Below, piece after piece: positions 1 to 5,890 of a DNA stretch of 13,793 bases. Location: contig JACRCS010000165.1 in the NCBI GenBank assembly GCA_016218905.1, forward strand, positions 1-13,793, read 5' to 3'. The stretch is from Deltaproteobacteria bacterium (GTDB lineage: Bacteria; Desulfobacterota_C; Deferrisomatia; Deferrisomatales; JACRMM01). Each line of letters begins with the position of its first letter. The stretch's first letter is position 1. A program made the position numbers and the translations under genes. The notes below the pieces were generated by a model. The model was not told the origin of the DNA. It saw only the letters and a program-made list of their open reading frames with translations, and searched no databases.

Positions 1-238
1 ACGCTTCGGCGCCGAGCGATGGTTCGAGGGATGCCGCGCGCCAGCCGGCAAACAGCGGCCCGGCAAAAAATCCCACGCTCGCGCCAATGCCCGTCAACCC
101 GAGTGCTTTGCCCGTGTTGGTGGGAAACAAGCGCGCCACCATCGCCGTGGCCGCCGGGTGATAAAAACTGCCGCCCACCCCAGCTACAATTAAAGCGGCG
201 ACGGCCCAGGTGTAATTCGGCGCGTACGCGAGCGCGAT
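1..238 (-). CDS. MFS transporter, internal fragment
   Basis: This is the minus-strand reading frame from base 238 to base 2, open throughout and not closed at either end. It encodes about 79 residues typical of transmembrane segments 3-5 of a major facilitator superfamily permease: IALAYAPNYTWAVAALI, then GGSFYHPAATAMVARLFP (the cytoplasmic-face HPAA/ARLFP signature), then GKALGLTGIGASVGFFAGPL, a glycine-rich TM5 resembling MFS motif C. The N-terminal segments that should lie at higher coordinates are missing, because from about base 219 the DNA reads as LivM on the other strand. Codon choice (ttt, tat, tta, att, gta, gca) and A/T runs differ from every other gene here, suggesting DNA from another genome. 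Substrate cannot be told. The family call is fairly sure; whether it is really linked to the rest is doubtful. Confidence 0.72.
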   Translation of the reverse strand, partial: MALAYAPNYTWAVAALIVAGVGGSFYHPAATAMVARLFPTNTGKALGLTGIGASVGFFAGPLFAGWRAASLEPSLGAEA

Positions 239-1016
239 TCTCTGCGGGAGGGGCGTGCCCTTCCTGCCGTCCCTGCTTTTCGCCGGAATCATCAGCACCC
301 TGGCGGGGCTACTCGTCGGTTTGCCCTCGTTGCGGCTGCGCGGGCTCTATCTCGCGATCACGACCTTCGCGTTCGGATTCATCGTCGAGCACCTCTCGAG
401 TTCCTGGGTGTCGCTGACGCGGGGCGCGAACGGCCTTGCGGTGCCCCCGGCGTCGATCTTCGGGTTCAGCTTCGATACGGACAGGCGCTTCTTCTTTCTC
501 GCGTTGCCCCTGACCGCCGCCGCGGTGATCTTCACGCGCAACCTGATCCGGACGAGGGCGGGGCGAAGCTGGGCGGCAGTCCGAGACCGCGACCTCGCGG
601 CTGAGGCGATCGGGATCAGCCTGTTCCGCTACAAACTCTCGGCGTTCTGCGTCAGCTCCTTCTATGCCGGCGTCGCCGGAGCCCTCTCGGCCCACTACCT
701 CCAATACATCAGTCCGAGCAACTTCGGCCTCTTCGTATCGATACAATATCTGGCAATGATCATAGTAGGCGGGCTGGGATCCGTTCTCGGGACGATCTTC
801 GGCGCGCTGTTCATGACCCTTGTCCCGGAGTTGCTGAAGATCCTGCCGGACCTCCTGAGGGAATCCTTCCCGGTCATCGTCGAACGATTCGCTGACCTGA
901 ATCTCACTCTGTTCGGGCTCATCATAATGCTCTTCGTGATGTTCGAGCCGAAGGGCCTGAACGGCATTTGGCAAAACATCAAAACGTACTGGAGAATGTG
1001 GCCTTACACCCATTAG
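216..1016 (+). CDS. livM: Branched-chain amino acid-type ABC transporter permease (LivM family), 5'-truncated
   Basis: Inner-membrane permease of a Liv/HAAT-type ABC importer, which with a LivH partner and LivG/LivF ATPases passes amino acids or related carboxylates from the periplasmic binding protein into the cell. The frame is open from 216 (a stop precedes it at 213-215). The first residues, GAYASAIL, match the conserved LivM GAYT/S-AL helix, so homology begins upstream of the GTG at 255 that would otherwise be taken as a start. The family hallmark GLPSLRLRGLYLAITTFAFG follows, then several hydrophobic helices, the loop VGGLGSVLGTIFGALFM, and the C-terminal signature MFEPKGLNGIW. About 266 residues are present against the usual 300-330, so roughly the first 50-70 are missing. 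The LivK-like gene follows 31 bp downstream. LivH, LivG and LivF are not in the window; they would be expected upstream and were lost at the junction. Amino-acid specificity cannot be told. Confidence 0.88.
   Translation, partial: FGAYASAILCGRGVPFLPSLLFAGIISTLAGLLVGLPSLRLRGLYLAITTFAFGFIVEHLSSSWVSLTRGANGLAVPPASIFGFSFDTDRRFFFLALPLTAAAVIFTRNLIRTRAGRSWAAVRDRDLAAEAIGISLFRYKLSAFCVSSFYAGVAGALSAHYLQYISPSNFGLFVSIQYLAMIIVGGLGSVLGTIFGALFMTLVPELLKILPDLLRESFPVIVERFADLNLTLFGLIIMLFVMFEPKGLNGIWQNIKTYWRMWPYTH
221..230. other. 10-bp palindrome at the junction of two truncated genes
   Basis: CGCGTACGCG is a perfect palindrome. It lies inside a stretch of about 20 bases (219-238) that encodes plausible family sequence for both adjoining broken genes: GAYASAI of the LivM permease on the plus strand and IALAYAP of the MFS transporter on the minus strand. 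Both genes lose their N-terminal parts here and face away from each other. This marks a breakpoint, either an assembly join through a short shared word or a microhomology-mediated rearrangement. Confidence 0.55.
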
Positions 1017-1047
1017 CGATTAGGGGGGCCAACAGAAAGGAGGCGTC

Positions 1048-2256
1048 ATGGGGATCCGGCGGATCGGAAGGCAGTTACTGATATCGGAAGTGGTTCTGGC
1101 TTCTCTCTTTGGAGCTCTCTCCGTGCAGGCAGAGGTCGGGGTCACGGAGGACAAGATCGTGATCGGCTCGCTCGGACCCCTGACCGGGCCGATCGCGATG
1201 GTGGGGACCTCGATTGCCGCGGGTGCCAAAGACTACTTCGACCAGGTAAACGAACAGGGAGGCATCCACGGCCGCAAGATCGTCTTCATCTCCGAGGATG
1301 ACAAGTACGACCCCTCCACCGCCATGGCGGCGCTGAAGAAGCTTCTCGTCAGGGACAAGATCTTCGCGCTGAGTTCAACGTCCGGCACACCGATCACGGC
1401 GGCCCTCAGCGCCACGATCGAAAAAGAGCAACTACCTTCCATGTGCACGATCGCCGCCTCGGCCATCTTCTACCCGAAACCGCCCAAGAACATCTTCAGC
1501 TTCGGCCCCTTTTACTCGGAAAACACGATCTTCAACGTCGAATACATTCTGAATACCTCGAAGGTTCAGAAGCCCAAGCTCGCCTTCTTCTACCAGGACG
1601 ACGAGTTCGGCCAGGAGAGTGAGCTGGGCCTGCAGAAGGCGGTCGAAAAGTACGGCCTGGAAGTGGTAGTGAGGGAGAAGTACTCGCGTACCGCGATCGA
1701 CATCAGCTCGCAGGTGTACAACATCAAGAAGGCGAAGCCTGATTTCCTGCTCGCCGCCACGATTCCGAGCCATACGATCATGCTCCTGAAGGAAGCAAAG
1801 AAAGCAGGCTTGGACATTCCGATCTTTGCCGTCTCCAACACGAGGTTCGAGTCGGTGATCAGCGCGTCGGGCGACGCCGCAGCGAACTTCTACGTCACGG
1901 AGTACACGTCGCTGCCTCACGAGAGTCAGTTTCCCGGTATCGCCAGCATGATGCAGGCCTGGAAGAAGGGAAACGCGGAGGGCGTCCCCACTCGGTACTA
2001 CCAACTCTCCCGCGTGAACGCCATCCTCATGGTCGAGGCGATGAGGAGATGCGGAAAAGACCTCACCCGCGAGAAGTTCCGGAAGGAACTGGAAGCGCTG
2101 ACGAACTTCGAAAACGGCGGGATCACTGGGAGAATCTCGTACGGACCGAACGAGCGGTGTCCGTTGACGGCCATGCGGATGCTCAAGGCCAACCCCCAGA
2201 AGGGGATCTTCGAAGCCATAACGGATTGGGGCTCACCCAAACTGAGGCTTCGGTAG
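1048..2256 (+). CDS. Liv-type ABC transporter substrate-binding protein (LivK-like)
   Basis: Periplasmic receptor that binds the solute and delivers it to the adjacent LivM-type permease. The 402-residue length is normal for the Peripla_BP_6/ANF-receptor fold. Residues 1-28 form a signal peptide with cleavage likely after SVQA. The mature protein opens with the family signature IVIGSLGPLTGPIA (residues 37-50), followed by YFDQVNEQGGIHGRKI (63-78) and the DDKYDPSTA segment near residue 84. A second-lobe strand, AFFYQDDEFGQES, lies near residue 185. The ATG is supported by AAAGGAGG about 5 nt upstream. It shares an operon with the permease (31-bp gap) and a crotonase-family gene (86-bp gap). 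Members of this family bind branched-chain amino acids, amides, urea, short-chain or aromatic carboxylates. The acyl-CoA enzyme next door hints at a carboxylate used via a CoA thioester, but this is inference. Confidence 0.92.
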   Translation: MGIRRIGRQLLISEVVLASLFGALSVQAEVGVTEDKIVIGSLGPLTGPIAMVGTSIAAGAKDYFDQVNEQGGIHGRKIVFISEDDKYDPSTAMAALKKLLVRDKIFALSSTSGTPITAALSATIEKEQLPSMCTIAASAIFYPKPPKNIFSFGPFYSENTIFNVEYILNTSKVQKPKLAFFYQDDEFGQESELGLQKAVEKYGLEVVVREKYSRTAIDISSQVYNIKKAKPDFLLAATIPSHTIMLLKEAKKAGLDIPIFAVSNTRFESVISASGDAAANFYVTEYTSLPHESQFPGIASMMQAWKKGNAEGVPTRYYQLSRVNAILMVEAMRRCGKDLTREKFRKELEALTNFENGGITGRISYGPNERCPLTAMRMLKANPQKGIFEAITDWGSPKLRLR

Positions 2257-2342
2257 GCACGTGGCCGTTGCGGTGGATCGGAGGGGCCCTCCTCTCCGGT
2301 TCACCCTTCTCCGTGGCGGCAACCTTCGGGAGGATTGCAGCG

Positions 2343-3119
2343 ATGCGACAATCGGTCGTCTCTTGGAAGAAGGATGGGGCCGTCGGGATCATCGAACTCG
2401 CCGCGCCGAAAAAGAACGCCCTTACCGCGGACTCGCTCGAGGACCTCGAGCGCGCTTTCATCGAAGTGGATGCGGATGACGGCGTTCGCGTCGTGCTCCT
2501 GGCAGGGAAGGGCGGCGCGTTCTGCTCGGGAATGGACATCGAGTGGCTGCGCGGGGGAGACTCCCACGGGATGATCAGGGCCACCGTAAACGTCCAACGC
2601 GTATTCCGGTACATCGAGAGCTTCCGCAAGCCCGTCGTCGCCGAGATTCGCGGGCCGGCGATCGGCGGAGGACTCCTGCTCGCACTCGTCTGCGATTACC
2701 GCGTCGCGGCGGCGGACGCCCTTCTCGGGCTCCCCGAAGTGAAAGTGGGCATCCCGATCTTTCTCGCGGGTGCGAAGATCCTCCAGCGCTTCCTCCCCCT
2801 GGGGAAGATGAAGGAACTCCTCTTCTGGGGCGACCTCTTTGACGGCAAAGAAGCGGAGAAGCTCGGCCTCGTGAACGAGTGCGCTCCAGAGGACCAGGTT
2901 CGGGAGGTGGCTCTCGGGAAGGCGAGAGTTCTGGCCGAGTCGAGTCCTTTAGCGCTCCAACTCCTCAAGCGAGGGATCGGCGCCAGCTATGAGATGAGTC
3001 AGCAGGCACTCCTGGCGATGGAGCTCGATACCCTCGGCTTCTTCTGGCAATCGGAGGACCGGAAGGAGGGGCTGAGCGCCTTCCTCGAGAAGCGCAGGGC
3101 GGCATTCAAGGGGGTGTGA
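2343..3119 (+). CDS. Crotonase-family protein (enoyl-CoA hydratase/isomerase)
   Basis: Acyl-CoA-processing enzyme of the crotonase superfamily, 258 residues, typical length. The ATG at 2343 was chosen because GGGAGG (2328-2333) lies 9 nt upstream and homology begins at once; the open frame extends back to 2049 but that part overlaps the preceding gene. Oxyanion-hole elements are visible: GAFCSGMDI (residues 58-66) and RGPAIGGGLLLALVCDYRV (103-121). Aligned by eye to mitochondrial enoyl-CoA hydratase, the second catalytic glutamate is kept (Glu132 in LPEVKVGI) but the first is Leu112. A single glutamate at this position is typical of delta3,delta2-enoyl-CoA isomerases, and the GGGLLLALVCDYRV run resembles mitochondrial isomerase ECI1, so isomerase may fit better than hydratase. 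Cytoplasmic. The gene follows the LivK-like gene by 86 bp and probably belongs to the same transcript, suggesting the imported compound is metabolised as a CoA thioester. Exact reaction unknown. Confidence 0.88.
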   Translation: MRQSVVSWKKDGAVGIIELAAPKKNALTADSLEDLERAFIEVDADDGVRVVLLAGKGGAFCSGMDIEWLRGGDSHGMIRATVNVQRVFRYIESFRKPVVAEIRGPAIGGGLLLALVCDYRVAAADALLGLPEVKVGIPIFLAGAKILQRFLPLGKMKELLFWGDLFDGKEAEKLGLVNECAPEDQVREVALGKARVLAESSPLALQLLKRGIGASYEMSQQALLAMELDTLGFFWQSEDRKEGLSAFLEKRRAAFKGV

Positions 3120-3388
3120 GAAGGCGCCGGAGGCTTAGCCGTCGCGCTCGTCCTGAGCGAGCCGGCCGGCCTGTGTCAATGGGCATCTCTACCTCAGGGC
3201 GCCTTCTCCTTATCCTTACCGGTCGAGATCTACCCGAAGGTGGAGTGGTCCCTCCGGTCATTCGTGGCCATTCTGAGTCGATAGTGGGATATCTCCCGCC
3301 AAAAACCCGATTGTTTGCGAACGGCCCCGGCGCCCAAGCCAGTGCCACTCCTGGGCGGGGCACGAGCCGAGGGTCGACGAGGTACGCC
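3120..3388. other. Intergenic region before the acidic-repeat gene
   Basis: These 269 bases carry no convincing gene. The frame of the acidic-repeat gene stays open back to 3116, but the translation is basic, low-complexity and unlike any protein family, and the signal peptide clearly starts at 3389. A weak 5-bp stem (3145-3149 with 3155-3159) has no T tract. I see no convincing sigma-70 promoter, although the gene at 3389 probably has its own. Confidence 0.5.
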
Positions 3389-3763
3389 ATGAACATGGTG
3401 CGGAAACTCTCTCTAGCGGCGGCTGTGGCCGGACTGATCGCCCTTCCGGGATGGAGCGTCGCGGGCGAAGAGGAGATGGATTTCGACGAGGCCGAGGTGG
3501 AGGTGGACAACTCGGGCGAGGGGAACGCCGAGGACGACGCCGCTATGATGGATGAAGACGCGGACGTCGACAATGAGGGCGAAGGAAACGCCGAGGACGA
3601 CGCCGCCATGATGGATGAAGACGTGGACGTCGACAATGAGGGCGAAGGAAAGGCCGAGGACGAGGCCGCCATGGCTGCCGAGGCCGACGACGATGACGAC
3701 GATGAGAACTTCCTGGAGAGGGCAGGGGAAAACATCGGCGACGCGTTCCGGAGGGTCTTCTAG
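3389..3763 (+). CDS. Small exported highly acidic repeat protein, function unknown
   Basis: I do not recognise a family. The ATG at 3389 is preceded by GAGG (3379-3382) at 6 nt; a second ATG two codons on (3395) is an alternative. The 124-residue product has a signal peptide (MNMVRK basic start, hydrophobic core to about residue 20, cleavage likely after SVA at residue 25). By my count the 99 mature residues contain 44 Asp/Glu and only 4 Lys/Arg. Three tandem 21-residue repeats fill residues 39-101, each starting VDN and containing EGxAEDxAAM. Then comes a run of six aspartates and an uncharged-to-basic amphipathic tail, NFLERAGENIGDAFRRVF, that could pack as a helix. Spaced Asp/Asn/Glu (DADVDNEGEG) recall calcium-binding loops, but no canonical EF-hand or thrombospondin-3 repeat is complete. 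Possible roles include cation binding, a periplasmic buffer or a surface protein; all are guesses. It stands alone, convergent with the minus-strand operon. Confidence 0.75.
   Translation: MNMVRKLSLAAAVAGLIALPGWSVAGEEEMDFDEAEVEVDNSGEGNAEDDAAMMDEDADVDNEGEGNAEDDAAMMDEDVDVDNEGEGKAEDEAAMAAEADDDDDDENFLERAGENIGDAFRRVF
3503..3691 (+). repeat. Three in-frame 63-bp tandem repeats inside the acidic protein gene
   Basis: Units at 3503-3565, 3566-3628 and 3629-3691 each encode 21 residues beginning VDN. Units 2 and 3 are nearly identical at DNA level over their first 45 or so bases and diverge at the 3' end, while units 1 and 2 match best at their 3' ends. This pattern fits recent duplication by slippage or unequal exchange, with unit 3 degrading into the poly-Asp segment. 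Confidence 0.9.
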
Positions 3764-3877
3764 CAAACCTACGATGCTGTGCCGCGCGAGTACCGGCCGC
3801 CGGTGAGTGAACCGTCGGCCCGACCATCGGGCATGTAAGGCGCCCCAATCGATCGGGAGGCGCTTCCCGGAGCCGGA

Positions 3878-3903
3878 GAGCCCCCTTCCTCGGAAGGGGG
3901 CTC
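3878..3903. terminator. Hairpin between convergent genes, probable bidirectional terminator
   Basis: GAGCCCCCTTCC (3878-3889) is followed by a 2-base centre and its exact complement (3892-3903), giving a perfect 12-bp inverted repeat, or an 11-bp stem with a CTCG tetraloop. It starts 3 bases past the stop of the minus-strand enolase gene and lies 114 bases past the stop of the plus-strand acidic gene, the expected place for a shared terminator. Neither side has a strong T tract, so efficient intrinsic termination is not certain. Confidence 0.6.
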
Positions 3904-3905
3904 TG

Positions 3906-5090
3906 CTACTCCACCCGAACGTGGACGCTCGTCGCCATGGCCCGCTCGCTCAGCTCCTGCCCGATGCCGGGCAGATCCGGAACGTGGAAGTACCCGTCCC
4001 GGGGCATGTGATCGTGGACGCAGGTCGCCCGGACCTCGTCCTGGAGCGCGACCGCGTGGAGCTCGTGGATGAGGAAGTTCGGGATGACCGCCTCGAGCTG
4101 CAGCGCGGCAGCCGTGGCGATTGGTCCCCCTGCCACGTGGCACTGCACGCTCACGTGGTAGGCGTTGGCCATGTCGCAGATCTTCTTCCCCTCCGTGAAC
4201 CCGCCGACGAGCCCCAGGTCCGGCTGGATGACGGCGAGCGCCTGCTTCTCGAAGAAGGGCCGATAGCCCCAGCGCGTGTAGATGCGCTCGCCGCCGGCGA
4301 CCGGGATCTTGACCCTGGCCGCGACCTGGGCCATCGCCTCGACGTTGAGCGGGTGAATCGGCTCCTCGTAGAACATGCAGTGGAGGTCTTCGACGGCCTC
4401 GGCGAACTGCACGGCCGAGGTCGGCCCGAGGTAGGAGTGCGCCTCCAGGATGATGTCCACGTCGGGGCCGACCGCCTCCCGGATGGCTTCCACCCGCCTG
4501 CGGAAGAGCCGGAGCTGGCGCGCGGTGAGGATCCCCTCCAGGTTCGCCCCGCCCCAGACCCCCTCCGGGGTCATGCCGACCGGGTCCACCTTGACGCAGT
4601 CGTACCCTTCCGCGACGGCCTTCCGGGCGGCGTCCGCGTACTGCTCGGGCTCGGTGTAGTATTTGTGCTCCGGCCCCCAGTCGAACTGGATCTGGCTCGC
4701 GTAGGTCCGGACCCGGTCCCGCGTCTGACCGCCCAGGAGCCGGTAGACGGGAAGCCCGGCCGCCTTCCCCTTGAGGTCCCAGCACGCCATGTCGATGCCG
4801 CTCATCCCGCCGTACACGACGGGCCCGCCGCCCATCCCCCAGAAGGTCTTCCGGAAGAGCTTCTCCCAGAGGGCCTCGACGTTCCAGGGATCGGCGTCGA
4901 GCACCGAGTGGGCGAGGTCCTTCAACATTCCGAACCCCGCGGAGCTTCCGGCGCCATACGCGAGCCCGACCTCGCCGAAGCCACTGATTCCCTCGTCCGT
5001 GTTCAGGCGGACGACGACGGGGTTGAAGGGTTTGGTCCTGCGGTCGCGCGGCTGCCCGAGCTGGTAGATGTCGACGCTGGTGATCCTCAC
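3906..5090 (-). CDS. Mandelate racemase/enolase-superfamily dehydratase (galactonate dehydratase-like)
   Basis: Cytoplasmic enzyme of 394 residues, expected to remove water from an acid sugar via a Mg2+-stabilised enediolate. A GTG at 5090 is taken as start: it gives the canonical N-terminus VRITSVDIYQLG and has GGAAGGAAG just upstream; the frame stays open far upstream only through GC-rich shadow sequence. The N-terminal capping domain runs to about residue 125, the TIM barrel after it. Visible active-site elements are Lys167-Val-Asp169 (the KxK position), metal ligands Glu216 (in LEAHSYLG), Glu242 (FYEEP) and Glu268 (GGERI), His218, and His318 in VQCHVAGGPI, as in the galactonate dehydratase branch where a His pairs with the HxxxGPI segment. 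A Glu rather than Asp as first metal ligand is noteworthy. It is the last gene of the operon, 32 bp after the DUF169 gene. Substrate is probably a sugar acid, not certainly galactonate. Confidence 0.88.
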   Translation of the reverse strand: MRITSVDIYQLGQPRDRRTKPFNPVVVRLNTDEGISGFGEVGLAYGAGSSAGFGMLKDLAHSVLDADPWNVEALWEKLFRKTFWGMGGGPVVYGGMSGIDMACWDLKGKAAGLPVYRLLGGQTRDRVRTYASQIQFDWGPEHKYYTEPEQYADAARKAVAEGYDCVKVDPVGMTPEGVWGGANLEGILTARQLRLFRRRVEAIREAVGPDVDIILEAHSYLGPTSAVQFAEAVEDLHCMFYEEPIHPLNVEAMAQVAARVKIPVAGGERIYTRWGYRPFFEKQALAVIQPDLGLVGGFTEGKKICDMANAYHVSVQCHVAGGPIATAAALQLEAVIPNFLIHELHAVALQDEVRATCVHDHMPRDGYFHVPDLPGIGQELSERAMATSVHVRVE

Positions 5091-5122
5091 GTTCTTCCTT
5101 CCTTGCGGGACGCCGTCCGGCG

Positions 5123-5863
5123 TTACGGTTTGTCGAGCCCGAGGGAGAGCCGCAGGTTCTTCACGTACTCGAGGCCGTCGGGCTGAAAGGGGCGCGGCAC
5201 CCACGGCATCTCCCTGAGCGTCTGGAGAAGCGAGGGCAGCCGGTCGAACGGAATCGCGAGGAACTGGCGGCCCTCCGGGAAGAGCTTCCTGCGTCTCATC
5301 CCGAACCCGAAGCCGGTGGTGAAGTAGTTGATCTCTCCCTCGAGGTACGGGTACGCAAAGAGCCACGAGCAACCGATCGCCGCCGAATACCGGCTGAGCC
5401 ACATTTGACCGTTCTCGTAGCTCATGGCCCGGAGGAGGATCTCGGCCTGGGGGATCGCGGCGAGGACGATCAGGACGTCCGGGTCGAAGCAGAGGCGCTT
5501 CAGGGGCGCAAAGGCCACGCAGTTGAGCACGCCGGGGCCGATCCTCGGGACGTAGTGGTAGAGGCGGCCGGCCGCCCGCGCGTCCTTGAACACGCCCAGG
5601 CCGGCCCCGAACTCGCCGCTCACGAAGGGGGGCTCGACCTCCTTCAGACCGAGGACGTAGGGGCCGGCTTCGCAGGTGTGGTCGTCCGCTCCGGCGTAGA
5701 AGGCGTCGCCGTCCTGCGCCTTCTTCAGCATCTCGCAGAGCGCCATCTTCCTTTCGAGCCTCGGAAGCGCCTCGGGCGCCCGCACGAGGTACTTCACGCC
5801 CACCGGTTCGAGCTCCAGGTCGAGCTTCTCGAGTACGGCGAAGTCCTGCTGCGTCAAAGCCAT
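5123..5863 (-). CDS. DUF169 family protein, function unknown
   Basis: A 246-residue soluble protein recognised as DUF169 by the opening LEPVGVKYL (residues 18-26), the CEMLKKAQDG segment (43-52), the CEAGPYVLGL segment (64-73), and the C-terminal part with EGEINYFTTGFGFGMRRRKLFPEG. There is no signal peptide or membrane segment. Five cysteines (43, 64, 115, 125, 165), of which Cys43 and Cys64 fall in the conserved segments, could bind metal or a thiol ligand, but this is inference. The ATG has AGGAGG about 5 nt upstream. It lies between the UxaA large subunit (27-bp gap) and the enolase-family dehydratase (32-bp gap), so it is almost certainly co-transcribed with catabolic enzymes. The biochemical role of DUF169 is, to my knowledge, not established; here it could be an accessory, binding or metal-handling protein for one of the dehydratases. 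Confidence 0.85.
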   Translation of the reverse strand: MALTQQDFAVLEKLDLELEPVGVKYLVRAPEALPRLERKMALCEMLKKAQDGDAFYAGADDHTCEAGPYVLGLKEVEPPFVSGEFGAGLGVFKDARAAGRLYHYVPRIGPGVLNCVAFAPLKRLCFDPDVLIVLAAIPQAEILLRAMSYENGQMWLSRYSAAIGCSWLFAYPYLEGEINYFTTGFGFGMRRRKLFPEGRQFLAIPFDRLPSLLQTLREMPWVPRPFQPDGLEYVKNLRLSLGLDKP

Positions 5864-5890
5864 CGGATCCTCCTGGGCGCGCTCGCCCGG

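Noticed and set aside
2049..2342. N-terminal extension of the crotonase frame
   Set aside because: It overlaps the end of the LivK-like gene, has no family similarity, and the ATG at 2343 has a well-placed GGGAGG.
3145..3159. Stem-loop after the crotonase gene as a terminator
   Set aside because: The stem is only 5 bp and there is no T tract, so chance occurrence in GC-rich DNA is likely.
3280..3330. Promoter for the acidic gene around the A-rich stretch near 3301
   Set aside because: TTGTTT near 3311 has no -10 element at a proper distance; I could not support a call.
3503..3691. Regular repeats taken as a CRISPR array or satellite
   Set aside because: The units are contiguous 63-bp copies without spacers and keep a single reading frame encoding the acidic protein.
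3106..3735. A serine-rich repeat protein on the minus strand
   Set aside because: It is the antisense of the acidic repeats: Asp/Glu codons read backwards give Ser-rich runs. The plus-strand frame has a start, ribosome-binding site and signal peptide.
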